Positions 1 through 7,763 of a stretch of DNA of 64,000 nt are shown piece after piece. Under the pieces are notes generated by a model. That model was not told the origin of the DNA, did no database searches, and saw only the letters and a list, made by a program, of their open reading frames with translations. The stretch spans positions 124,001-188,000 of the forward strand of contig NZ_JAFFID010000004.1 in the NCBI RefSeq assembly GCF_017355955.1, read 5' to 3'. The translations under genes and the position numbers were made by a program. The DNA comes from Sabulibacter ruber. Its GTDB lineage: Bacteria; Bacteroidota; Bacteroidia; Cytophagales; Hymenobacteraceae. The stretch's first letter is position 1; every line of letters starts with the position of its first letter.

Positions 1-86
1 ACTCAGAACCGGCTATTATTTTACCTGTGGAGAAAAACAACCCGAACCGGCTTCTGAGGTATCTTACTGAAGCCGGTGCTGCAAAG

Positions 87-872
87 TTAACTTTTTTTGT
101 AGGATTGCAGGTATGCCTCGCGGGAAGTGCGTTGCCCCACTAACCGGAAGAAGCTGATTTTGTGTTCGGTATCTTTTTTCAAAGCTCGGGCAAACGGGTC
201 TTTTTTCTGACCGTGTTCCTCAAAATCTCGCACGTATTGGTCCCTGATCAGCTCAGCGGCGGGTAACAGTTCGGCGGTTTTGATCTGCACCAGGCCCGTC
301 TTTTCCCATAGTTTGCGCCACCAGGCCACCGAGTGGATGTAGTACCAGTAAGCCTGAAAATCCTGCTGCAGAAAGTCTGGTACCTGGTCAATGGTCTCAA
401 TCTCTTCTTTGAAGCACACGTCCACAATGCCAATGTAGCCCTCGGGTTTCAGGAACCGGCAGATGTAGGGCAGGTACTTGTCATCGGTGCCAAAGTAGGT
501 GTAAGAGTCAATGACCAGCACCACGTCAAAGAATTCCTCGGGGAAGGGCAGGGAACGGGCATCGGCTTGCAGCGGAAACACCTGGTTCTCCAGATTCTCT
601 TCCAGCACCCGTTTGTAATTGGCCGTGGCTGAGATGGCTTCGTCTACCGCCCAAACCTGCACCCCAAATTCTTTGGCCAGAAAGATGGAACTGGCCGCCT
701 TGCCGCAGCCCAGGTCCAGCACGCGCATGCCTTTTTTAAGCGGAATAAGCGAGGTAATGCTTTCTAGGTTGAACAGCACATTTTCACCCATAGAGTGTTC
801 CCGTACCCACTTAGGGTCATACTGGGTACTGCGGGGAAAATGGTGTTTGATCTGGTGTTGGGCGGAGTCCAT
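87..872 (-). CDS. class I SAM-dependent methyltransferase
   Basis: This 261-residue protein has a Rossmann-type methyltransferase core. Motif I is VLDLGCG at residues 51-57, the acidic residue that would bind the SAM ribose is in VWAVDEA at about 75, and a motif II/III region ends in FFDVVLVIDS. The substrate cannot be read from sequence; the family includes small-molecule methylases of the cyclopropane-synthase/UbiE type. There is no signal peptide, so it should be cytoplasmic. It is divergent from the lipoprotein gene that follows and has no operon partner inside the window. The fold is well supported and the substrate is unknown. Confidence 0.85.
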   Translation of the reverse strand: MDSAQHQIKHHFPRSTQYDPKWVREHSMGENVLFNLESITSLIPLKKGMRVLDLGCGKAASSIFLAKEFGVQVWAVDEAISATANYKRVLEENLENQVFPLQADARSLPFPEEFFDVVLVIDSYTYFGTDDKYLPYICRFLKPEGYIGIVDVCFKEEIETIDQVPDFLQQDFQAYWYYIHSVAWWRKLWEKTGLVQIKTAELLPAAELIRDQYVRDFEEHGQKKDPFARALKKDTEHKISFFRLVGQRTSREAYLQSYKKS

Positions 873-1044
873 GAAGAGTTCGTATTTCTACTGACTCTAC
901 GCAAGGTAGGGGAGAGTGGTTAGTCAGTTGTCTTGTTTCAGGTAAATCCTGTGCAACCTACCGGCTGATAGAAGGGTCGGGTAGTAAACCAGGAGAAATT
1001 AACTTTTAAAAGCGATGAGCTATCCCCCCAATCCCACTAAACCC

Positions 1045-1896
1045 ATGAAAAGCATCTTCCCCCTTTGCGGTTTCCTTTTGTTATTGCTGCTCTTTGCCGC
1101 TGGCTGCGAGCAGGAAGACGTAGAACCAGACCAAAACCAGGACACGGTGGCGGGCAAAGGCATCCGGAAACAACAGAAATACCTGCTGCGCACCGTAGAA
1201 TGGAAAAGCTTCGGTCAGACTGCCGCTTACACCTACAACGCAGATAGTACCATTAAGCAGGTAGGCCAGGTAGACGGAAACAACGCTATCTACTTCACTT
1301 ACCAGAACGGCGCTCTGGTTGAGATGGCTTTAGAAGGTTCTGATTACAAAAACAACTACGCGTACAATGCCGCCGGCCAAATGCTTACCTGGACCCGCGC
1401 GAAGAAGCAGCCGACAAGTTATGGCTCTACCTATCTGTTTGAATACAAATATAACGGCAACGGTACGGTCTCTGAAATGGATTACTTTAAGATAAACGAG
1501 GCCGGAAAACAACTGGTGTACCACAACCAGTATGAGTACAATGCCCAGAAGTTATTGTCAAAAGTAACCGCCACCGCCCGCAACGGCCAGAAAATTGTCT
1601 GGACCATAGAGAGCTATTCTGAACCTTTCGACTTTGACCCCTGGGTATTCATTAGCCATGACCTAAGCGAGAAGTATGAGCTCTACAACTACCCGGTACT
1701 GAGCAAGCTTACCAGGCTGCCCAGGAAAATGACCAAAACCGTGATCACGCAGGGGCAGCCCGCCCGGGTAGAGCAGGTGCTCACCACAGACTTCACTATC
1801 TCCCAGGAGAAACTGGAAAAGATGGTGAATTCAATAGAGTACCCTGCCCATCCTGAGTTAAACGCCAGCTCAGAGGTGGTGTATTCCTATTACTAA
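1045..1896 (+). CDS. lipoprotein with degenerate YD-like repeats
   Basis: The protein starts MKSIFPLCGF, runs through a Leu-rich stretch and reaches the lipobox FAAGC, so it should be a lipidated envelope protein. An upstream in-frame ATG at 1015 would add ten polar residues before the signal peptide, so I prefer 1045. The mature part repeats a short motif about five times (YTYNADSTIKQV, FTYQNGALVEM, YAYNAAGQMLTW, YKYNGNGTVSEM, YEYNAQKLLSKV). This resembles the YD/RHS-type strands found in many Bacteroidota lipoproteins. No catalytic motif is visible. It may be cotranscribed with the next gene, 24 bases downstream. The function is unknown. Confidence 0.75.
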   Translation: MKSIFPLCGFLLLLLLFAAGCEQEDVEPDQNQDTVAGKGIRKQQKYLLRTVEWKSFGQTAAYTYNADSTIKQVGQVDGNNAIYFTYQNGALVEMALEGSDYKNNYAYNAAGQMLTWTRAKKQPTSYGSTYLFEYKYNGNGTVSEMDYFKINEAGKQLVYHNQYEYNAQKLLSKVTATARNGQKIVWTIESYSEPFDFDPWVFISHDLSEKYELYNYPVLSKLTRLPRKMTKTVITQGQPARVEQVLTTDFTISQEKLEKMVNSIEYPAHPELNASSEVVYSYY

Positions 1897-1920
1897 TCTA
1901 TCAACTATAATCCCATAAAA

Positions 1921-2316
1921 TTGAAAGAGTCTTTGATGATTCTGGTGGCAGGGCCTTACCGCTCTGGTACCCAGGATAAGCCCGAACTGATCCAGAAGAA
2001 CGTGCAGTTGATGCAGGAAGTAGCGCTGGAAGTATACAAACTGGGCCATTTACCGGTGTTAGGTGAATGGTTTGCGTTACCGCTGCTGGAGACCGCCGGT
2101 TCCAAGCAAATAGGAGATGCGGTGTTTAACCAGATTTTTCACCCGGTGGCCGTACAACTGCTGGATTTCTGCGGAGCGGTGCTTCGGGTGGGCGGGCCTT
2201 CGCAGGGCGCAGATGAAATGTTGAAGGTAGGCCTCGAGAAAGGCAAACGCATCTTTTATTCCCTCTCAGAAATACCCATGGTAGAAAAGGCAGAAGCGTC
2301 ATTGGCGGGAGAGTAA
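1921..2316 (+). CDS. nucleoside 2-deoxyribosyltransferase-like (DUF4406-like) protein
   Basis: This is a small 131-residue cytoplasmic protein. The N-terminal ILVAGPYRSG and the later GGPSQGADEMLKVGLEKGKRIFYS resemble the substrate-binding loops of the nucleoside 2-deoxyribosyltransferase superfamily, including DUF4406. The reading frame opens at TTG 1921; an in-frame ATG at 1936 would remove five residues and keep the conserved core, so the start is uncertain. It ends just before a bidirectional palindromic terminator shared with the convergent gene on the other strand. The family assignment is by motif resemblance and the enzyme activity is untested. Confidence 0.6.
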   Translation: MKESLMILVAGPYRSGTQDKPELIQKNVQLMQEVALEVYKLGHLPVLGEWFALPLLETAGSKQIGDAVFNQIFHPVAVQLLDFCGAVLRVGGPSQGADEMLKVGLEKGKRIFYSLSEIPMVEKAEASLAGE

Positions 2317-2363
2317 TGGCCGTAATGTCTTCAAACCAGGCAGGCTTCCGCGTCTCTGATTGA

Positions 2364-2407
2364 CACCGTTTTGGGGCTGTTTTACAGAAACCGGCCCTAA
2401 AACGGTG
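2364..2407. terminator. family A palindrome acting as bidirectional terminator
   Basis: A near-perfect palindrome with arms CACCGTTTTGGGGCTG and CGGCCCTAAAACGGTG lies between two convergent genes. It is a copy of the dispersed ~40-bp repeat called family A here. The T-rich and A-rich arm ends let it work as an intrinsic terminator in either direction. Confidence 0.7.
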
Positions 2408-2418
2408 CTAGTAGACTT

Positions 2419-3081
2419 TTATGAATAGTACAGCATCTGCTTATTGGAGTGAATCAGCACGCCGCCGCCGTCTTGTTTGGCGGCTTCCAGCATGGCTTTA
2501 GCCACGGTTTTGGCAGGAATGGCCTTGTACTTCTTTAACGGGCCATTGAACAGGAACCCGAAGACCTTGGCAAAGACAGCCGCCGCTTTTTCGCCGGGCC
2601 TCATTTCCTCTCTTTCGCCTAAGAGCAAAGAGGGTTGGAAAATGTGCACAGCCGTAAACGGAAGCGGTTTTATGGCTTGTTCCATCTCGCCTTTCACGCG
2701 GTTGTAGAAGATGCGGGAGTGGGCATCGGCTCCTAAGGCAGACACCACCAGAAACTGCGTGGCAAAGTGAGAAACCGTGATTTTAGCCAGGTTAATCACA
2801 TAGGTGTAGTCTACTTCCCTGAACTTCTCTTTTGAGCCTGCTTTTTTGATTGTAGTGCCTAAACAGCAATACACGTCATCGGCAATGAGGCTGTGGCGGT
2901 GCTTCTCCAGGTTATTGAAATCTACAATAATCTGCTGCAGTTTGGGGTTCTGGATGGGCAGGGTTCTGCGGCCCACCGAGATCACCTTATTGTAACGAGG
3001 GCTCTGCAGTAACAGCTGCAGGCAGTGACTGCCTACCAATCCGCTGGCACCGGCAATAAGCGCAACTTTAGGAGACACCAT
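2419..3081 (-). CDS. TIP30/HTATIP2-like NAD(P)-binding oxidoreductase
   Basis: The 220-residue protein begins with a Rossmann glycine motif, GASGLVGSH (about residues 11-19), followed by the VISVGRRTL strand that selects the dinucleotide ribose/phosphate. The motif CCLGTTIKKAGSKEKFREVDYTY fits the atypical short-chain dehydrogenase group that includes HTATIP2 and bacterial YbjT-like proteins. The substrate is unknown. It lies 19 bases downstream of the DUF5916 gene on the same strand and probably forms the last gene of the cvfB operon. It is cytoplasmic, with no signal peptide. Confidence 0.8.
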   Translation of the reverse strand: MVSPKVALIAGASGLVGSHCLQLLLQSPRYNKVISVGRRTLPIQNPKLQQIIVDFNNLEKHRHSLIADDVYCCLGTTIKKAGSKEKFREVDYTYVINLAKITVSHFATQFLVVSALGADAHSRIFYNRVKGEMEQAIKPLPFTAVHIFQPSLLLGEREEMRPGEKAAAVFAKVFGFLFNGPLKKYKAIPAKTVAKAMLEAAKQDGGGVLIHSNKQMLYYS

Positions 3082-3100
3082 GATTCCGGGGTAAGAAGCG

Positions 3101-5605
3101 TTAGGTTTTCAGGACTCGTTTGATGACCTGGTAATCCAGGTAATATAAGACCTTAACGGAGAAGCTGTTCAATTGTTTGGCCTGGAGCGTGTTGCGCAGG
3201 TTCAGGAAGTAGTCGGTGCGGGTGGGCAGGGCGCTGTCATAGATGGCGTTTTTCCAGACCACGCTCACCTCGCTGCCCGGCGCGAACCGCCAGCTGTACA
3301 CCAGGTCTATGTTGAAGGCGTTGAAATTGCGCTGTTCTGCGGAAGGCGAAGCCGGCCGGTACCCCAGTTGCGCTCCGTTGCCGTCTTCCTGCAGCAGGAA
3401 ATAGCGGTCAAAGGTGGCGTTAGACCAGTAGTGGCGCATATTTAAATTAAGCGCCGTGCGGGCGTTGAAGATGTAGGTGCCCGTTAAGGTGTTGCTCACG
3501 GTCTGCACCTCCCGCCGACCGAAGAAGATGCTGTCCTGTTCGCCGGTGCCGGCAAAGCCAAAGTCGCGCGGGGCGTGGTTGTAATTGAGGCTGTACACCA
3601 ACTGCAGGTTGTCATTGACGCGTACCCGGGGACTCACGCCCACCCACTTGTCAAACTGGTTGTATTCCGGGGCCAGGTAAAACCCGAAGCTTAAATCAAG
3701 GGCCAGTTTCTTGCGGTAGTCAGAGGAGATATAGCTGTTCATCTCCCAGCCCGCGGGTTTGCGCCATTTGCGGTCGGGCACGCCGTCTTTGTAGGAGCGG
3801 GGCTCAAAATAGTCATAGCCGTCTTTGGGGAGCCAGACCAGCGTGTACCCAAACGAGAGGAAGTTCTTGGTGGTGGCGTTGGTTTCCAGGAAATAGGCTA
3901 ATTGGGTGAAAGCGGCCGGTTTGTACAGCATGCGGTGCTGTACCCCCAAGGCGTTGTACATGTTGTTCAGTTTCCAGAACGGCTTGTAGATGTTGTAGGC
4001 CACGTGCGCCTGTGTCTCGCGGGAATTGTTATTGTCCAGGTAGCCCAGGTCATTGATGTCATAGGTGTGGCTCTCGGCGGTGTGCCGTACGTTGAACTGG
4101 AAATTACCGCTGGTTTTCCCAAAACTGGCCGAATAGAAGTGACCCAGTTCCACTTTGTCCGTGCCTTCGGCCAGGTCTCCTTTATGATATTTCTGGCTCA
4201 GGTTACCGGCTAAATTCAGGGTGTAGCTGTTCTTTTTGTTGGATAGGCGGGTCATGAGGCCCGTTACGTTGGCGTTGTAGAAGCCTTTGCTGCGCGTTAC
4301 GTTGGTGTTGGTGAACGTGACGTACGAGGTGTTGGGCAAGGTCTGGTCCAACACCAGCACGTTGTAATTGGTGGCCGGGTCGGTGAGGATCTTGAATTCC
4401 TCGTTTACCCGGCTGCTCCTGAGCGTGGCGAAGGTGTTGCGCGTCACGGCGTTGAAAAAGCCAATGCCCAGGCCTTTGTTCGTTCTCCCCGATATCTTGG
4501 TGGCGTTGAGCAAACTGGTCTTCTCGGGGTTCTCCACTATTTCTACTTCCTCTCCGTCGCGGCCGTAATAATTCCGGTCATAGGAGAGATTGCCGTGGTT
4601 GAGGGGCTGGGCCCCGATGCGCCGCGAGTAGAAAAGCCCGGCTTTGTTGAACAGCTCGGTACCCTCTGTGAAAAACTGCCTGTTTTCGTTGAAACGGACT
4701 TCAAACGGAGACAGGTTGAGTACCTGCGCGTCTGACTGCGTTTGCCCGAAATCCGGTACCAGCGTCATGTCCAGCGTGAAGGCGTCGTTGATGCCGTATT
4801 TGATGTCCATGCCGCCGTTGACCGTGTTTTTCAGGTCTTTCTTGCCGGCCTCGTCATAAGGGTAATGGTCTGCGTAGCCAGAGAGGTAGGGCATGAGGGA
4901 TAACCGCAGCGGCGCCTTCAGACCCTGCACGCCGTTCAGGACGCCAAACTGGTTCAGCCAGCCCTGCACCGATGGGTCTACATAGTTCCAGAAAGCGCTT
5001 TCCCGGAACCGGCGGTTGGAGCGCCAGAAATTCAGTCCCCAGGCCTGCACGTCCTTTTTAGGAAACCGGATGGCCGAGTACGGAATACGGTATTCCACGG
5101 ACCAGCCTTGGGCATGGCGCGCCACCACGCTTTCCCAAACGGCGTTCCAGGCAAAATCCTCGCCGTTGCTGGTAGACCGGAAATCGGTCTGCACGCCGGC
5201 CGCGGACACCTCAAACCCGAAGGCGTTCTGCTTGTCCAGGTACGTATCAAAATACACCCCAAACATATCGGCGTTCACCTGGCCACCGTCGCGCTGGCTT
5301 AGTTGGGTGAGAATGGAGTCTGGGGTGCGGTCATAAAGCATGGCCCCCACGTAAATGGCTTCATCGTCATAGAGAATCCGCACCTCGGTGCGTTCCCGGG
5401 AGGGGGCTCCGTTTACAGGCTCGTTTTGGGTAAAATCCGTGGCAGGCGTTGCTTGTTGCCACACGTCTTCGGTGGGCAGGCCGTCTAATTTAGGCGGCGT
5501 GGTGGTTCTTACGGCTGTCAGTTGCTTTTTCTCTTTGACAGGTGTTTGCGCATAAAGCGCAGGCAGGCTGCCCAGGAGAACAGCCAGGAAGAAAAGGTGT
5601 CGCAT
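3101..5605 (-). CDS. DUF5916 protein with family 9-type carbohydrate-binding domain
   Basis: A typical signal peptide (MRHLFFLAVLLGSLPALYAQ) precedes an N-terminal family 9 carbohydrate-binding-like domain, roughly residues 28-210, recognised from PPKLDGLPTEDVWQQA and YDDEAIYVGAMLYD. The remaining ~600 residues match the DUF5916 type: NENRQFFTEGTELF, then many alternating hydrophobic/aromatic strands that end in a short basic tail, which suggests a beta-barrel at the outer membrane. Proteins of this architecture are common in Bacteroidota and have no settled function. It lies 32 bases downstream of cvfB on the same strand, so cotranscription is likely. Confidence 0.85.
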   Translation of the reverse strand: MRHLFFLAVLLGSLPALYAQTPVKEKKQLTAVRTTTPPKLDGLPTEDVWQQATPATDFTQNEPVNGAPSRERTEVRILYDDEAIYVGAMLYDRTPDSILTQLSQRDGGQVNADMFGVYFDTYLDKQNAFGFEVSAAGVQTDFRSTSNGEDFAWNAVWESVVARHAQGWSVEYRIPYSAIRFPKKDVQAWGLNFWRSNRRFRESAFWNYVDPSVQGWLNQFGVLNGVQGLKAPLRLSLMPYLSGYADHYPYDEAGKKDLKNTVNGGMDIKYGINDAFTLDMTLVPDFGQTQSDAQVLNLSPFEVRFNENRQFFTEGTELFNKAGLFYSRRIGAQPLNHGNLSYDRNYYGRDGEEVEIVENPEKTSLLNATKISGRTNKGLGIGFFNAVTRNTFATLRSSRVNEEFKILTDPATNYNVLVLDQTLPNTSYVTFTNTNVTRSKGFYNANVTGLMTRLSNKKNSYTLNLAGNLSQKYHKGDLAEGTDKVELGHFYSASFGKTSGNFQFNVRHTAESHTYDINDLGYLDNNNSRETQAHVAYNIYKPFWKLNNMYNALGVQHRMLYKPAAFTQLAYFLETNATTKNFLSFGYTLVWLPKDGYDYFEPRSYKDGVPDRKWRKPAGWEMNSYISSDYRKKLALDLSFGFYLAPEYNQFDKWVGVSPRVRVNDNLQLVYSLNYNHAPRDFGFAGTGEQDSIFFGRREVQTVSNTLTGTYIFNARTALNLNMRHYWSNATFDRYFLLQEDGNGAQLGYRPASPSAEQRNFNAFNIDLVYSWRFAPGSEVSVVWKNAIYDSALPTRTDYFLNLRNTLQAKQLNSFSVKVLYYLDYQVIKRVLKT

Positions 5606-5637
5606 TAAAGGGTAAACGCTACAGGCTAGAAAGAAAC

Positions 5638-6471
5638 TCAGGAAGAAACCAGTTGAATGCCTTCGGGTAGCAACTGCACGGTGCCTTTTTTGTACAAGCC
5701 GCCAATTGCTTTCTTGAAGGTTTTCTTGCTCATGCCCAAGGTCTGGTAAATCAGATCAGGTGCGCTCTTGTCTGTGAGCGGCAGCCAGCCATTCTCTTCT
5801 TTGAGTTTCTGTAAGATGGTCTGGGCGGCTTGCTCCACTTCGTCGTAGCCCTGCTTTTGCAGGCTCACATCCAGTTTGTTGTCTTCTCTTACTTTCTTGA
5901 CGTACCCTTGGGTGTACTCGCCGGGTTCCAGGGGGCGGAACACCTCGTTGCGGTACAGCATACCCAAGTAACTGTTGTTCACGATCACCTGAAAGCCCAG
6001 CGCTTTTTCAGGCCCTATCAAGAGTTGAACTTCGTCTCCTTCCTGAAAGGTAATAGGCTCATAGCTCAGGTAAGGCGCCAACTTGGTGGAGCCTACTAGT
6101 CGGTCTGAGTTCTCGTCCAGGTACACGTACACCAGCGTCCATTGGCCGGGGTGCAGGGCATCATGCTGGTTTTTGTAGGGCACAAACAGGTCCTTCTCCA
6201 GGCCCCAGTCCAGGAAAGCGCCGTAGTTGTTCACATCGCGCACCTGCAGGCAGGCAAATTGGTCTACTTTGGCTTTGGGCTCCAGGGTGGTGGCAATCAG
6301 GCGGTCCTCAGAATCGCGGTACACAAACACCGATACCATGTCGCCGGGGCGGCTGCCTTCGGGCACGTACTTGCGGGGTAAGAGTACGTCGCCGTCATCA
6401 GAGCCTAAATACACGCCATGTTCCAGCTCACGGAGGATCTCCAGATAATTGTAATCACCTAGGTGCAGCAT
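5638..6471 (-). CDS. cvfB: CvfB/YitL-type S1 RNA-binding protein
   Basis: The 277-residue protein has the CvfB layout. Tandem S1-like OB folds include DVNNYGAFLDWGLEKDLFVPYKNQ (about residues 78-101), and the C-terminal winged-helix segment includes DLIYQTLGMSKKTFKKAIGGLYKKG. Family members bind RNA and influence expression of virulence or stress genes in Gram-positives; their role in Bacteroidota is not established. It is the first gene of a minus-strand set and sits just downstream of a good Bacteroidota-type promoter at 6498-6529. The symbol is used by homology. Confidence 0.85.
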   Translation of the reverse strand: MLHLGDYNYLEILRELEHGVYLGSDDGDVLLPRKYVPEGSRPGDMVSVFVYRDSEDRLIATTLEPKAKVDQFACLQVRDVNNYGAFLDWGLEKDLFVPYKNQHDALHPGQWTLVYVYLDENSDRLVGSTKLAPYLSYEPITFQEGDEVQLLIGPEKALGFQVIVNNSYLGMLYRNEVFRPLEPGEYTQGYVKKVREDNKLDVSLQKQGYDEVEQAAQTILQKLKEENGWLPLTDKSAPDLIYQTLGMSKKTFKKAIGGLYKKGTVQLLPEGIQLVSS

Positions 6472-6497
6472 ACCAAAGTAAGGGGTTAGATAGGGAA

Positions 6498-6529
6498 CAA
6501 AGGTAGAGAATCTATACGGCTCCTATCAA
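6498..6529 (-). promoter_or_regulatory. predicted Bacteroidota promoter of cvfB
   Basis: On the minus strand the box TACCTTTG (6505-6498) matches the -7 consensus TAnnTTTG exactly. A TTG at 6529-6527 stands 21 bases upstream as the -33 element. Transcription would start near 6491, giving a leader of about 20 bases before the cvfB ATG. Confidence 0.6.
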
Positions 6530-6560
6530 CCGTTAAGCCAAGTTTGTGCAATGATTTCTT

Positions 6561-6596
6561 TTTTGAAGCTATTTTCCTGAAAACAGCTCTAAAACA
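6561..6596. repeat. family A palindromic repeat
   Basis: This copy has the core AGCTATTTTCCTGAAAACAG and lies in the 250-base gap between cvfB and the PorP gene. It is upstream of the cvfB promoter and downstream of PorP. Confidence 0.6.
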
Positions 6597-6680
6597 CCGG
6601 CCATGGGCAAGCCCGATGTAGAATATTTTCGGTCAGAAAAGCATTCTGCGAGGATAGAAAGAGGTGGCCGAAGGACTTTT

Positions 6681-6718
6681 CGTTTTGCGGCCGGTTTCCG
6701 GAAAACTGCCCTAAAACA
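6681..6718. repeat. family A palindromic repeat abutting the PorP gene end
   Basis: The copy runs from CGTTTTGCGGCCGG to ACTGCCCTAAAAC and ends four bases before the PorP stop codon at 6722. It is placed to form the transcript-end hairpin of the minus-strand surface cluster. Confidence 0.65.
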
Positions 6719-6721
6719 ACT

Positions 6722-7750
6722 TTACCAGTACTGCGACGGCGAGTAGATGCTACGACGATTACGGAGCATGAGACCCAGCACAATCTCGTGGGAGCCGCTG
6801 CTGACCTGGCTCAGCCCCGAGGTGGTGAGGTCATACGCGTAACCCAGGTGGAATTTATGCTTGTACTGGAAACCCGCCATGACCACGGCTGCATCCTGCA
6901 AGCGGTAAGAGCCGCCTGCCCAGAACTGATCGCGCCAGAAAACCTTCGTGTTCAGATCCACGGAAACCGGACTGGGCGACGCGTATTTCACCACCACCGA
7001 CGGCATCACGCTGATAAACCGATTGGCCATGAACCGGAACCCGCCGTGCGCAAAAAAATGGCGCTGCTGCCTGGCCGGAGTGGCGGCCCATGTCTCCCGA
7101 AAACTGAACGGCGTAGGCAAGACCTGCACCACCGATGCCCCCGCAAACAACCGGTTACTGTACAGCAACACGCCCACGCCCACGTTGGGAAGCAGGCGGT
7201 TGTACTCATCGGCGTGGATGACCGGGTCACCGGGGCTCCCGAAGGTGAGTTGCTCGCGGTTCAGGCCAAACTGCGTGATGCCGCCGGCCAGCCCCGCCGA
7301 GAGTTTGAGGGTGGACGAGATAGGTAGATGGTAAGCGTACAGGACCTGAACCTCGGTGCGTTTCAGACCCGCGGCTTTGTCGGCCTGCACCAACAGGCCA
7401 ATGCCGTGGTGCGGACGGGCTTTTTGGGCGTTGTTTTTGAAATCGGGCCGCCATTGGTTTTTGTGTTTTCCCTTCACTGCGGGCTGCGGCTTGAACGTGG
7501 TGGGCGGGCTGATGTAATCCAGGCGGGAAAGCGGCATGTGGGCGCTCAGGTAATAAGAGGTGGGTGCAGCCTCCAGGCCCATCCACTGGTTACGGTACCC
7601 GGCCCTGATGTCCAGGTAATTATCGGCGCCGCTCACTGCCGGGTTCATGAGCACCGGGTTGAGCATGTACTGGCTGTAATGCGGAATCTGCTGCGCCAAC
7701 CCCAGGAGCGGGAGACAGGCCAGGCAAAGCAGAAGTAGTTTCTTTCTCAT
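6722..7750 (-). CDS. PorP/SprF family type IX secretion membrane protein
   Basis: A signal peptide (MRKKLLLLCLACLPLLGLAQ) is followed by the family hallmark IPHYSQYMLNPVLMNPAVSG at the mature N-terminus and GYRNQWMGLEAAPTSYYLS. The rest is a set of antiparallel strands expected to form an outer-membrane barrel; 342 residues is typical. PorP/SprF proteins are partners of type-B C-terminal-domain cargo in the type IX secretion system. The cargo here is probably the PKD adhesin encoded 13 bases upstream. The two genes clearly form one transcription unit. Confidence 0.9.
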   Translation of the reverse strand: MRKKLLLLCLACLPLLGLAQQIPHYSQYMLNPVLMNPAVSGADNYLDIRAGYRNQWMGLEAAPTSYYLSAHMPLSRLDYISPPTTFKPQPAVKGKHKNQWRPDFKNNAQKARPHHGIGLLVQADKAAGLKRTEVQVLYAYHLPISSTLKLSAGLAGGITQFGLNREQLTFGSPGDPVIHADEYNRLLPNVGVGVLLYSNRLFAGASVVQVLPTPFSFRETWAATPARQQRHFFAHGGFRFMANRFISVMPSVVVKYASPSPVSVDLNTKVFWRDQFWAGGSYRLQDAAVVMAGFQYKHKFHLGYAYDLTTSGLSQVSSGSHEIVLGLMLRNRRSIYSPSQYW

Positions 7751-7763
7751 GGGCTTGTCTGGG